NCBI RefSeq assembly: GCF_014352875.1
Contig: NZ_CP060695.1
Location: 527,501-591,500, forward strand
Direction of reading: 5' to 3'
DNA length: 64,000 bases
From: Polaribacter pectinis
GTDB taxonomy: Bacteria; Bacteroidota; Bacteroidia; Flavobacteriales; Flavobacteriaceae
Shown in pieces: positions 1 to 7,852 of this stretch; the stretch's first letter is position 1; each line of letters opens with the position of its first letter. The translations under genes were made by a program, and so were the position numbers. The notes under the pieces were generated by a model. It worked only from the letters and a program-made list of their open reading frames with translations, had not been told where the DNA came from and did no database searches.

Positions 1-658
1 TTCTTCCTGTTTTTGGGTTTAATTTTACCAAGTTTAAAAACTCAAAACGTTCCGATTTTACGGTTTGTAAAACAGTGTATTTTGTAATTGATTCTTTTTC
101 GTCAATTGGAGAGTTTATAATTCCTCCAGAATTCATTTTGCCAATTGTAATTGCAAAATAGGTTTTACTAATTTCTTTATTTTTAAACAAAATTCCTAAT
201 TCGAGAATTGATGAACTTGTTTTTCCTATTAATAATAATCCGCTTGTTGGGTAATCTAATCTGTGAATTGGTTGTGGTTTTACAGCATCTTGCTGATTGC
301 TTTTTTGTAAGTTTTGCGCCAATCCGTTTGCAATGGTTACAAACTTATTTCCACTAACTAATATTCCTGCAGGTTTGTAAATAATTGCTAAAAAATCGTC
401 TTCAAATAAAACTTCAATATCTAATTTTAGTCTTTCGAAACTGGAAGATTTCTCTGATTCGAACAATTCTATTTTTTCTCCTCCAGAAATAAATTTAGAA
501 GTGGTTGCTAAAACTCCATCAATAAAAACAAGTTCTTTTTTGATGGCTTTTTTAATGGCAGATTTTGTTGGAATTGTTTTAAAAATTCCAACACCATATT
601 CTTGAAAACGAATAGGTTTCTCTAATTTTTTGGCAATATGAGTTTCTGATAATTTCAT
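1..658 (-). CDS. RluA-family pseudouridine synthase, 3' end cut by window edge
   Basis: Reading leftward from an ATG at 658 the frame stays open to base 1, giving about 219 residues with no stop, so the C-terminus lies outside the window. An S4-like RNA-binding segment occupies roughly residues 28-68. The RluA signature HRLDYPTSG begins near residue 132, with Asp135 as the predicted catalytic aspartate. These enzymes isomerise uridine to pseudouridine in rRNA or tRNA; the target cannot be read from sequence. The start codon shares one base with the stop of the VOC gene upstream (TAATG), so the two are probably translated from one message. Family assignment is secure, substrate is not. Confidence 0.9.
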   Translation of the reverse strand, partial: MKLSETHIAKKLEKPIRFQEYGVGIFKTIPTKSAIKKAIKKELVFIDGVLATTSKFISGGEKIELFESEKSSSFERLKLDIEVLFEDDFLAIIYKPAGILVSGNKFVTIANGLAQNLQKSNQQDAVKPQPIHRLDYPTSGLLLIGKTSSSILELGILFKNKEISKTYFAITIGKMNSGGIINSPIDEKESITKYTVLQTVKSERFEFLNLVKLNPKTGR

Positions 659-1083
659 TACTTAGCAAACAATTGCCCAATATCTTTAAAGGCTTTAAAT
701 TCTAACGCATTATTTTCTGGATCCATGAAAAACATAGTCGCTTGTTCACCCACTTTTCCTTTGAAGCGAATGCAAGGTTCTATTTCGAATTTTGTGTTAG
801 CTTCTTTTAATCTGTCTGCTAAAGAATTCCAATCTTCCCAGGTTAAAACAACGCCAAAATGCGGAACAGGAACATTATGTCCGTCAACCGAATTTGAAAT
901 TCTTTGCGGTTTAAAGTCTTCTTTTACGTGAATTACCAATTGATGTCCGAAGAAATTAAAATCTACCCAATCTTCTGTTGAACGACCTTCTTCGCAGTTT
1001 AAAATGTCTCTGTAAAAAGTTCTACATTTTTCTAAATCTTGGACAGGAATTGCAAGGTGGAATGGTTGTACGTTTGTTTTCAC
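658..1083 (-). CDS. VOC (glyoxalase/dioxygenase-fold) family protein
   Basis: A 141-residue protein with the paired beta-alpha-beta-beta-beta layout of the vicinal-oxygen-chelate superfamily. It opens with [20 protein letters not shown] and ends with [15 protein letters not shown], the usual first and last strands. Likely metal ligands are the His in FHLAIPV and the Glu in NALEFK. VOC proteins include glyoxalases, dioxygenases and antibiotic-binding proteins, and nothing here decides between them. The start codon is GTG at 1083. No in-frame ATG lies close upstream, an in-frame stop follows shortly, and a -7 element sits just before the GTG. The stop overlaps the pseudouridine synthase start by one base. 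Confidence 0.85.
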   Translation of the reverse strand: MKTNVQPFHLAIPVQDLEKCRTFYRDILNCEEGRSTEDWVDFNFFGHQLVIHVKEDFKPQRISNSVDGHNVPVPHFGVVLTWEDWNSLADRLKEANTKFEIEPCIRFKGKVGEQATMFFMDPENNALEFKAFKDIGQLFAK

Positions 1084-1102
1084 AAGTTTAAAATTTTATA
1101 TT

Positions 1103-1110
1103 CAAAGTTA
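1103..1110 (-). promoter_or_regulatory. Bacteroidota -7 element (TAACTTTG) for the VOC gene
   Basis: On the minus strand TAACTTTG is an exact match to the TAnnTTTG element. Transcription would start near 1097, about 14 bases before the GTG start. I see no convincing -33 TTG at the usual distance. Confidence 0.45.
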
Positions 1111-1150
1111 AGAAAATTTATTAGTCTTAATTTCCGTTTGAGTTTTGTTT

Positions 1151-1243
1151 TGAGTGAGCGCGTTAGGGATTGAAGTGGAAATCCTTTTGCCTTTTTTAAG
1201 TTAAAAGATTGTAGCGAAAAGCCCGCTCGAACGCCCAAAAAAA
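1151..1243 (+). repeat. Structured intergenic repeat, family A, copy 1
   Basis: This segment matches 28947-29037 on the opposite strand over about 90 bases. Shared blocks include GCGCGTTAGGGATTG, GTGGAAATCCTTTTGCC, AAAAGATTGTAGCG and AACGCCCAAAAAA. Outer blocks GCGTT and AACGC can pair, and CCTTTT/AAAAG forms an inner hairpin. It lies between the ggt stop and the VOC promoter region. No coding capacity is apparent. It resembles palindromic intergenic elements that I recall from flavobacterial genomes. Confidence 0.75.
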
Positions 1244-1259
1244 TAAACCGAATAATTTT

Positions 1260-2960
1260 CTAAAATCCAACTGCAGAATCGTCTCCACGTTTGTCTGCGC
1301 CAGCTTCTAATTTTCCGTTTGGTAAAACCAAAATAGCATCGACTCTACCAATAATTAAAGAATTTTTCTCCAAAATTTCATACCCCAAAGTTTCGAGTTT
1401 GCTTTTCGTTTGCGCGTTAAATCCATTTGGTTCCATTCGAATAACGTCTGGCAACCATTGGTGATGAAACCTCGGTTTGTCTACAGATTCTTGCATTCCC
1501 ATATTAAATTCGGTAACATTTAGGATGTTTTGCAACACAGAAGTGATAATTGTGGAGCCTCCAGGAGTTCCTAAAACCATTTTCAATTTTCCATTTTGCT
1601 CAACAATAGTAGGCGTCATAGAACTTAACATTCGTTTTTCTGGAGCAATTGCATTGGCTTTAGAACCGACCAAACCATACACATTTGGCACACCAGGTTT
1701 GCTGGAAAAATCGTCCATTTCGTTGTTTAAAATGAAACCTGCTCCTTTTACAACTACTTTAGAACCATAACCAGTATTTAGAGTTGTGGTCACAGAAACT
1801 GCGTTTCCAAATTGATCTACAATGGAATAATGCGTGGTTTCATCGCTTTCGTAACCTAAAATTTTTCCGTGAGAAATTTCTGATGAAGGTGTTGCTTTGT
1901 CCCAAGAAAAAGAACTCATTCTTTTGTTGATGTAATTTTGGTCTGTTAAACTATCAATTGGGACTTTTACAAAATCGATATCGCCCAAATAATTGGCTCT
2001 ATCTGCATAAGATCTTCTTTCTGCTTCTGTTAATAATTGAACGTATTTTGTAGAGTTATGTTCTAGTTTTGAAACATCAAATGGTTCTATAGATTTTAAA
2101 ATTTGTGCCAAACAAATGCCTCCACTTGAAGGTAAAGTCATGGTGTTTATTGTGTAATTTTTATAGTTGAAAGAAATTGGTTTGCGCCAAATTGCTTGGT
2201 ATTTTTCTAAATCTTCGTGGGTGATAATTCCACCTAATTCTGTAACGTAGTTTACCAATAAATCTGCGGTTTTGCCTTTGTAGAATCCGTCTTTACCAAA
2301 ATCTCGAATGCGCTCTAAAGTTTGTGCTAATTCTTCTTGTTTTAAAACGTCTCCTTCTTGCCAATCTTCATTAAAAACACTTTTATAATTGTTGACTTTA
2401 TTGAATCTCTCTTTCGCATTTTCTAAATCGCTTTGTTGGTTTTTGGTAATTGTTATTCCGTTTCTTGCTAAATTAATTGCAGGCTGAATTAAATCTTTAA
2501 AAGGTAAACTTCCGAATTTTTCGTGAACCTCAAACAATCCAGCAACAGAACCTGGAATGCCAACTGCATGTGCGCCTAAAACACTTTTATTTTCAATTAC
2601 GTTTCCTAGTGAATCTAAATACATGTCTTTATGGGCAGTAATTGGTGCTTTTTCTCTAAAGTCTAAAGCGCCTTTTGTGCCATCATTATTTCTGTAAATC
2701 ATAAAACCACCACCACCAATATTTCCTGCAACAGGATATACAACAGCCAAAGCTAAATGTGTTGCAACCATTGCGTCATAGGCATTTCCACCTTTTTGTA
2801 AAATATCTGAACCAATTTTAGATGCTTCCATTCTTGCAGAAACAACCATTGCTTTTTCTGTTATTTTACCGATAATTTTCTCTTTCTTTTCTGATGTTTT
2901 ACACGAAATTATTAATAAAGAAAGGAATAGGAATGTTATAAAGATGTTTTTTGTTTTCAT
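1260..2960 (-). CDS. ggt: Gamma-glutamyltransferase, lipoprotein
   Basis: This enzyme cleaves the gamma-glutamyl bond of glutathione and related compounds outside the inner membrane. It is made as a precursor that cleaves itself into large and small subunits. Visible motifs are GGGGFMIYR near the N-terminus, the TTHYS stretch carrying the predicted nucleophile threonine of the small subunit, PSSGG, and GTPGGSTI. The chosen start at 2960 gives MKTKNIFITFLFLSLLIISC, a lipoprotein signal with Cys20 at the lipobox, and a protein of 566 residues. An in-frame ATG ten codons upstream, at 2990, lies inside an inverted-repeat element and would spoil the signal peptide, so I reject it. It is co-oriented with acpH and dnaN. 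Confidence 0.93.
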   Translation of the reverse strand: MKTKNIFITFLFLSLLIISCKTSEKKEKIIGKITEKAMVVSARMEASKIGSDILQKGGNAYDAMVATHLALAVVYPVAGNIGGGGFMIYRNNDGTKGALDFREKAPITAHKDMYLDSLGNVIENKSVLGAHAVGIPGSVAGLFEVHEKFGSLPFKDLIQPAINLARNGITITKNQQSDLENAKERFNKVNNYKSVFNEDWQEGDVLKQEELAQTLERIRDFGKDGFYKGKTADLLVNYVTELGGIITHEDLEKYQAIWRKPISFNYKNYTINTMTLPSSGGICLAQILKSIEPFDVSKLEHNSTKYVQLLTEAERRSYADRANYLGDIDFVKVPIDSLTDQNYINKRMSSFSWDKATPSSEISHGKILGYESDETTHYSIVDQFGNAVSVTTTLNTGYGSKVVVKGAGFILNNEMDDFSSKPGVPNVYGLVGSKANAIAPEKRMLSSMTPTIVEQNGKLKMVLGTPGGSTIITSVLQNILNVTEFNMGMQESVDKPRFHHQWLPDVIRMEPNGFNAQTKSKLETLGYEILEKNSLIIGRVDAILVLPNGKLEAGADKRGDDSAVGF

Positions 2961-2984
2961 TTTTTGATGGTTTTTAATTCCAAT

Positions 2985-3071
2985 TGTCATTTCGACTTTA
3001 TGGAGAAATCTTAAGAGAATAACTTAATAAATAAGATTTCTCAACTCCACTACGTTTCGTTCGAAATGACA
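2985..3071. repeat. Inverted-repeat element with TGTCATTTCGA ends
   Basis: Perfect 11-base terminal inverted repeats (TGTCATTTCGA at 2985-2995, its complement at 3061-3071) enclose a second inverted pair, GAGAAATCTT at 3003-3012 and AAGATTTCTC at 3033-3042. The whole 87-base unit can fold on either strand. It fills the space between acpH and ggt and overlaps the 3' end of the former. It looks like a miniature or REP-like element; no second copy exists in this window. Confidence 0.75.
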
Positions 3072-3655
3072 GTTAATTTTTTGAATTTCTGATTAGAAAA
3101 ATTAATTAAATCTTTAAAAAAGAGCGTAAAATCTTCTTGTAATTCTGATTCTAATTCTCGTAAATCTTCAATGGCTAAATTCATTTGAGATTTTCCTTTG
3201 GTTCTGTTATTCATTCCGTTTAAAACCTTTTCAATTCCTTCTTCAAATTGATAATTGTATAGAATGTTATATTCAATCATATATTTGATGAAATTTTGAG
3301 ATTTTAAAGGTAATTCAGCAGATTTTTCTAAAAATAATTTATTGATTGCATCAGTATATACATTCAATGGAATTGCAGAATAATCTGCCCAATTTTTAGC
3401 TAAAAAATAATCGTAAAAAATATCGATAATTACACCATCATAATGCCTGTAACGTGCGTGCAATCTACGTTTACTTTTTCTTACAATTTCATGTGCATCT
3501 GTAAACGTGTCTATTTCTCTGTGCAAGAATATTCCTTGTTGAATTTCTTTTGAAAAATTTGTGTAATTATTTCCTCTAATATGATCTGCAATAAAATTGC
3601 CAATCATAATATTGGTATCGTTTTGTGATAGGTATAAATGGGCGAGGAAGTTCAT
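3050..3655 (-). CDS. Acyl carrier protein phosphodiesterase family (AcpH/DUF479)
   Basis: The family removes the 4'-phosphopantetheine group from acyl carrier protein. The N-terminus MNFLAHLYLSQ, the segment IGNFIADHIRG, and FLHREIDTFTDAH are typical, with conserved His and Asp residues suggesting an HD-like metal site. From the ATG at 3655 the product has 201 residues, close to the usual size. A TTG six codons upstream falls in the terminator hairpin behind dnaN and is rejected. The last residues, VISNET, are encoded by the inverted repeat at 2985-3071, so the natural C-terminus has probably been replaced or extended. The first 190 or so residues are unaffected. Confidence 0.85.
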   Translation of the reverse strand: MNFLAHLYLSQNDTNIMIGNFIADHIRGNNYTNFSKEIQQGIFLHREIDTFTDAHEIVRKSKRRLHARYRHYDGVIIDIFYDYFLAKNWADYSAIPLNVYTDAINKLFLEKSAELPLKSQNFIKYMIEYNILYNYQFEEGIEKVLNGMNNRTKGKSQMNLAIEDLRELESELQEDFTLFFKDLINFSNQKFKKLTVISNET

Positions 3656-3672
3656 AAAAGTAAATGTAAACA

Positions 3673-3702
3673 AAAAACCACAATCATTTGATTGTGGTTT
3701 TT
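3673..3702 (-). terminator. Intrinsic terminator behind dnaN
   Basis: A stem of 12 base pairs (AAACCACAATCA at 3675-3686 with TGATTGTGGTTT at 3689-3700) and a two-base loop lies 25 bases past the dnaN stop, with a run of T on the minus strand beyond it. Confidence 0.8.
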
Positions 3703-3726
3703 AAATATTTATAAGTGAATTCGTTG

Positions 3727-4845
3727 TTAGTTATTCAACATTACTGGCATAACTAACATTGTAATTTTTTCACCTTCGTCTGTTCCATCAATTGGAGTTA
3801 AAATTCCTGCTCTGTTTGGTAGCGACATTTCAATTAAAACTTCGTTTGAACTTAAATTATTTAACATTTCGCTTAAAAAACGAGAGTTGAAACCAATTTG
3901 CATATCATCACCTTGATAATCGCAACTTAAACGCTCATCTGCTTTGTTTGCAAAATCTAAATCTTCCGCAGAAATATTTAGTTCTGTACCTGCCATTTTT
4001 AAACGAATTTGGTGTGTTGTTTTGCTTGAGAAAATAGAAACACGTCTTACAGAATTTAAGAAAGAAGCTCTATCAACAGTTAATTTATTCGGATTTTCCT
4101 TTGGAATAACTGCTTCGTAATTTGGATATTTCCCATCAATTAAACGACAAACTAAAACCACATTGTCAAAAGTGAATTTTGCATTTGCGTCATTATATTC
4201 AATAGTTACATCGCTATCAGAACCACCTAAAATTCCTTTTAATAAATTTAAAGGTTTCTTTGGCATAATAAATTCTGCAGTTTGATCTGCAGTAACATCT
4301 GTTCTGGAATATTTCACTAATTTATGAGCATCAGTAGCCACAAACGTTAAACTTTGAGAGCTAAACTGAAAGAAAACTCCACTCATAACTGGACGTAAAT
4401 CGTCGTTTCCAGCAGCAAAAATAGTTTTCGAAATTGCAGTTCCTAAAATATGTGCAGGAACAACTGTTTGGCTTGGAGATGGTAAAGAAACCGCTTTTGG
4501 GAATTCATCACCACCAAAATATGCCATATCGTATTTTCCTTGGTCAGAGCTAATTTCAATTGTATTGTCTCCTTCCGTTTTAAATGTTAAAGGTTGGTCT
4601 GGAAACGTCTTTAAAGTATCTAACAATAAACGTGCAGAAACAGCAATAGAACCTTCGCTATCACTTTCTACATCTACAACAGAACTCATTGTAGTTTCTA
4701 AATCTGATGCAGAAACTTTTAGTTGATTTTCAGACAATTCAAACAAAAAGTTGTCTAAAATTGGTAATGTATTATTACTATTTATAACGCCACCTAAAAC
4801 CTGTAATTGTTTTAGTAATTGCGAACTCGATACAATAAATTTCAT
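3727..4845 (-). CDS. dnaN: DNA polymerase III beta subunit (sliding clamp)
   Basis: A 372-residue protein of normal clamp length. It has three repeated clamp folds, the N-terminal MKFIVSSSQLLKQLQVLGGVI and the C-terminal MLVMPVMLNN, the usual clamp ending. As a ring-shaped dimer it encircles DNA and tethers polymerase III. The gene stands alone with its own terminator and no dnaA or recF beside it, which is common in this group. ATG start at 4845. Confidence 0.97.
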   Translation of the reverse strand: MKFIVSSSQLLKQLQVLGGVINSNNTLPILDNFLFELSENQLKVSASDLETTMSSVVDVESDSEGSIAVSARLLLDTLKTFPDQPLTFKTEGDNTIEISSDQGKYDMAYFGGDEFPKAVSLPSPSQTVVPAHILGTAISKTIFAAGNDDLRPVMSGVFFQFSSQSLTFVATDAHKLVKYSRTDVTADQTAEFIMPKKPLNLLKGILGGSDSDVTIEYNDANAKFTFDNVVLVCRLIDGKYPNYEAVIPKENPNKLTVDRASFLNSVRRVSIFSSKTTHQIRLKMAGTELNISAEDLDFANKADERLSCDYQGDDMQIGFNSRFLSEMLNNLSSNEVLIEMSLPNRAGILTPIDGTDEGEKITMLVMPVMLNN

Positions 4846-4871
4846 TGATTTTCTTATCTTAATTAGTATTA

Positions 4872-4879
4872 CAAATATA
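4872..4879 (-). promoter_or_regulatory. -7 element (TATATTTG) for dnaN
   Basis: On the minus strand TATATTTG matches TAnnTTTG exactly, about 27 bases before the dnaN ATG. I find no clear -33 element at the normal spacing. Confidence 0.45.
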
Positions 4880-5022
4880 ACCTTAATATGTTATTCTGAA
4901 AATTAATTTATCAACAGGTTATGAGCAATTTTGTTGATGATTTTACAAACGTTATAATTATGTTAATTCGCTTATTTTGGTTGATAAAAAAAGTACATTT
5001 GTTTGCTTACTAAACCGTTAAA

Positions 5023-7506
5023 ATGAAGAGAATTCTACCAATATTATCAGTTTTTTTGCTGATTTCTACTACAATATTTGCACAAAAGCCAGCTAAATTA
5101 ACTTCAAATCAGATTTACGAGAAAGTTCAAAAACTAAACTTTTTAGGAACTGCTTTATACATTGCTGCACATCCAGATGATGAAAATACACGTTTAATTG
5201 CTTATTTAGCTAACAATGTAAAAGCAAGAACTGGTTATTTGTCTTTAACAAGAGGAGATGGAGGTCAGAATTTAATTGGTCCCGAAATTAGAGAATTGTT
5301 AGGCGTAATTAGAACGCAAGAATTATTAGCAGCAAGAAGAGTTGATGGAGGTGAACAATTATTTACAAGAGCGAATGATTTTGGATATTCTAAACATCCA
5401 GATGAAACTTTAGAAATTTGGAATAAAAATGAAGTTTTAAGCGATGTTGTTTGGGCAATTCGAACATTTAAGCCAGATGTAGTTATCAACAGGTTTGATC
5501 ACAGAACTCCAGGAACAACTCATGGACATCATACAAGTTCTGCAATTTTAAGTGTAGAAGCTTTTGATAAAGTTGGTGATAAAAGACAATTTCCAGAGCA
5601 ATTAAAATATACTGAAACTTGGCAACCAAAGAGATTATTTCAGAATACTTCTTCATGGTTTTACAGAGATAAAGAGAAATTTAAAGAAATTGCAAAAGAT
5701 TTTACAAAGTTCGATATTGGTGTGTATTATCCGTTAAAAGGTTTATCTAACAACGAATTAGCTTCGATGGCAAGTAGTCAGCATTTGTGCCAAGGTTTTG
5801 GAAGATTAACAACAAGAGGAGAACAAACAGAATATGCAGAGTTTTTAAAAGGCGATAAACCAAAAGATAAAAACGATATTTTTTCTGGAATAAACACCAC
5901 TTGGAATCGTTTAGAAAATGGTGGCGAAATTGGCGATATTTTATATGAAGTTGAAGAAAAATTCGATTTTGTAAATCCGTCTAAACATTTACCAATGTTG
6001 TTAGAAGCGTATCAGAAAATTCTGAAATTAAAAGACAATCATTGGAGAAAAATTAAAGAAAAGCAGCTGTTAGAAATTATTGAAGCTTGTGCAGGTTTGT
6101 ATTTAGAAGCTTCTGCAGTGAGTTCTTCAGGAACTCCAAATTCTTCAATAGAAATTAATTTTGAAGCCTTAAATAGAAGTAATTTTCCAATTGAATTAAC
6201 TTCTATTTATTCTACGATTGACGGAAAAAAGATTGCTAAAAATATTGAATTAGAAAGTAATAAAAAGTCAAATTTTAAAGAAACGATTCAATTAAAAACG
6301 AATACATATTCAGATCCTTATTGGTTAAGAGAAAATGCTTCTTTAGGAATGTACACTGTAAAAAATCAGTTATTAATTGGGAAACCAGAAACACCAAGAC
6401 CAACAAAAATTACGTTTAATTTAATGATGGAAAACGTGCCTGTTTCCATTACAAAACAGGTGGTAAGAAGATATGCTGAAAGAGACAAAGGAGAAATTTA
6501 TGAGCCTTTTGAAATTCTGCCAAAAGTAATTACAAAACTAAAAGATAAAGTGATTATTTTTTCTTCAGAAAAACCAGAGAGAATATTTGTTGAAATTCTA
6601 GCTGGAGAAAAAAATGTTGTAGGAAATGTTAAAATTGAAGTTCCTAATGGTTGGAAAACTTCTACTCGAACTAAAATTTTTAGAATTAAAGAGAAAGGGG
6701 ATGTTCATAAAGTTGAATTTTTAGTTTTTCCTCCAAAAAATCAATCTGAAGGAAAGCTTAAAGTAATTGTAACTTCTGATGGAAAAGAATACAATAAAGA
6801 ATTAGTGGAAATTAATTACAATCACATTCCTAAACAATCTGTTTTATTAAATTCTGAAGCAAAAATTGTTCGCTTAAATATTGAAAAAGTTGGCAATAAT
6901 ATTGGATATATAAAAGGAGCAGGAGATACTGTGCCAGATAATTTACGTCAAATTGGGTATACTGTAGAAGAAATTAATCCGTTAGAAATTAATGCTGAAA
7001 ATTTACAAAAATACGACGCCATTGTATTGGGAATTAGAGCTTACAATGTGGTAAAAGAATTGAAATTCAAGCAGAAATTTTTGTTAGCATATGTAAAAAA
7101 TGGCGGAAATATGATTGTGCAATACAATACAAACAGAGGAGTAGATGTGGCTCCTCCATTTCCATTACAATTATCCAGAGACAGAGTTACAGACGAATTT
7201 GCTGAAATTAGAATTTTAGATAAAAGCAATTCTTTATTGAACTTTCCTAATAAAATTACGCCAAAAGATTTTAAAGGTTGGGTACAAGAAAGAGGTTTGT
7301 ATTTTCCAAGTTCTTGGGATGCAAATTATACATCAATTTTATCGATGAATGATAAAGGAGAAACCCCAAAAAACGGAAGTTTATTAATAGCAAAATACGG
7401 GAAAGGAAATTACATCTATACAGGTTTAAGTTTCTTTAGAGAATTACCTGCTGGAGTTTCTGGTGCGTATAAATTGTTTGCGAATATGTTGTCTGTAGGG
7501 AAATAA
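5023..7506 (+). CDS. Secreted PIG-L family deacetylase, multidomain
   Basis: A signal peptide (cleavage after MKRILPILSVFLLISTTIFA) leads into an LmbE/PIG-L domain of about 300 residues. It carries the metal-binding AAHPDDE motif near residues 48-54 and the histidine-rich HGHHTSS further on. The family hydrolyses N-acetyl groups on sugars. The middle of the 827-residue protein looks beta-rich. The last 200 residues contain YDAIVLGIRAYN and NGGNMIVQYNTN, which recall a glutamine-amidotransferase-like (ThuA-like) fold. The protein should act in the periplasm. It begins a run of four co-directional genes with a microprotein, a sodium symporter and a sugar-type oxidoreductase, suggesting use of an N-acetylated sugar compound. 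The substrate is unknown. Confidence 0.85.
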   Translation: MKRILPILSVFLLISTTIFAQKPAKLTSNQIYEKVQKLNFLGTALYIAAHPDDENTRLIAYLANNVKARTGYLSLTRGDGGQNLIGPEIRELLGVIRTQELLAARRVDGGEQLFTRANDFGYSKHPDETLEIWNKNEVLSDVVWAIRTFKPDVVINRFDHRTPGTTHGHHTSSAILSVEAFDKVGDKRQFPEQLKYTETWQPKRLFQNTSSWFYRDKEKFKEIAKDFTKFDIGVYYPLKGLSNNELASMASSQHLCQGFGRLTTRGEQTEYAEFLKGDKPKDKNDIFSGINTTWNRLENGGEIGDILYEVEEKFDFVNPSKHLPMLLEAYQKILKLKDNHWRKIKEKQLLEIIEACAGLYLEASAVSSSGTPNSSIEINFEALNRSNFPIELTSIYSTIDGKKIAKNIELESNKKSNFKETIQLKTNTYSDPYWLRENASLGMYTVKNQLLIGKPETPRPTKITFNLMMENVPVSITKQVVRRYAERDKGEIYEPFEILPKVITKLKDKVIIFSSEKPERIFVEILAGEKNVVGNVKIEVPNGWKTSTRTKIFRIKEKGDVHKVEFLVFPPKNQSEGKLKVIVTSDGKEYNKELVEINYNHIPKQSVLLNSEAKIVRLNIEKVGNNIGYIKGAGDTVPDNLRQIGYTVEEINPLEINAENLQKYDAIVLGIRAYNVVKELKFKQKFLLAYVKNGGNMIVQYNTNRGVDVAPPFPLQLSRDRVTDEFAEIRILDKSNSLLNFPNKITPKDFKGWVQERGLYFPSSWDANYTSILSMNDKGETPKNGSLLIAKYGKGNYIYTGLSFFRELPAGVSGAYKLFANMLSVGK

Positions 7507-7571
7507 GTTCAAGGTTTAATATTTCGAGTTTAAAGTACGGGATTCGACTTGTTAAGGAACAACTATAAATA

Positions 7572-7602
7572 AGCGTCATTGCGAGGTACGAAGCAATCTG
7601 TT
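7572..7602 (+). repeat. Half of a GTCATTGCGAGG-type repeat
   Basis: The stretch CGTCATTGCGAGG followed by TACGAAGCAATCTGTT looks like one arm of a palindromic repeat that I recall as common in flavobacterial intergenic DNA. The other arm is missing. It directly precedes the family B repeat. Confidence 0.5.
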
Positions 7603-7621
7603 ATTCGAAAAAGCAGAATGC

Positions 7622-7726
7622 TGGCAAACAAGTTTAGCCCTGATTGAGCGGTCTGTTTGAGCTCTTTTTTATTTTTTTGTTTGAAAAAAATAAAAAAAGC
7701 GAGTAGCGAAAGCAGGAAATAGCTTC
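7622..7726 (+). repeat. Structured intergenic repeat, family B, copy 1
   Basis: It matches 45695-45791 in opposite orientation. Shared blocks include GCAAACAAGTTTAGCCCTGA, TTTGTTTGAGCTCTTTTTT and GAAAGCAGGAAATAGCTTC. GCTCTTTTTTATTTTTTT pairs with the A-rich AAAAAAATAAAAAAAGCGAG after a short loop, and the outer CCTG pairs with CAGG. With the half repeat before it and the microprotein after it, this accounts for the 346-base gap between the deacetylase and symporter genes. Confidence 0.75.
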
Positions 7727-7742
7727 AAAAAAATAATACAAA

Positions 7743-7850
7743 ATGAAAGAACAAAAATACGTTTGGAAAAAAGTGTACACACTGGTTTTAGTGGCAAATT
7801 TGGTGTATTTGATTGCGTTTTATTTAATTACTAATTATTTTACAGTTTAG
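7743..7850 (+). CDS. 35-residue single-span membrane microprotein ahead of the symporter
   Basis: An ATG at 7743 opens a frame ending in TAG at 7848-7850, two bases before the ATG of the sodium:solute symporter. The product begins MKEQKYVWKKVYTL, a basic cytoplasmic stretch, then has about 20 hydrophobic residues (LVLVANLVYLIAFYLI) and ends NYFTV. That is a classical N-in single-span topology. The tight spacing and topology suggest translational coupling and an accessory subunit of the symporter, much like the DUF4212 small subunit that precedes the second symporter at 25120. I know no named family for it. Expression is inferred, not shown. Confidence 0.6.
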   Translation: MKEQKYVWKKVYTLVLVANLVYLIAFYLITNYFTV

Positions 7851-7852
7851 TT

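Noticed and set aside
2961-2990. Upstream ATG extending gamma-glutamyltransferase by ten residues
   Set aside because: It lies in the inverted-repeat element, and the downstream ATG gives a proper lipoprotein signal.
3656-3673. TTG start for the ACP phosphodiesterase
   Set aside because: It falls in the dnaN terminator stem; the ATG at 3655 matches the conserved MNFLAH start.
4846-5022. Replication origin beside dnaN
   Set aside because: One TTATCAACA resembles a DnaA box but there is no cluster, no dnaA gene and no AT-rich 13-mer array.
7507-7742. tRNA or riboswitch in the gap before the symporter
   Set aside because: The structure is fully explained by the half repeat and the family B repeat, and no cloverleaf or known aptamer core is visible.
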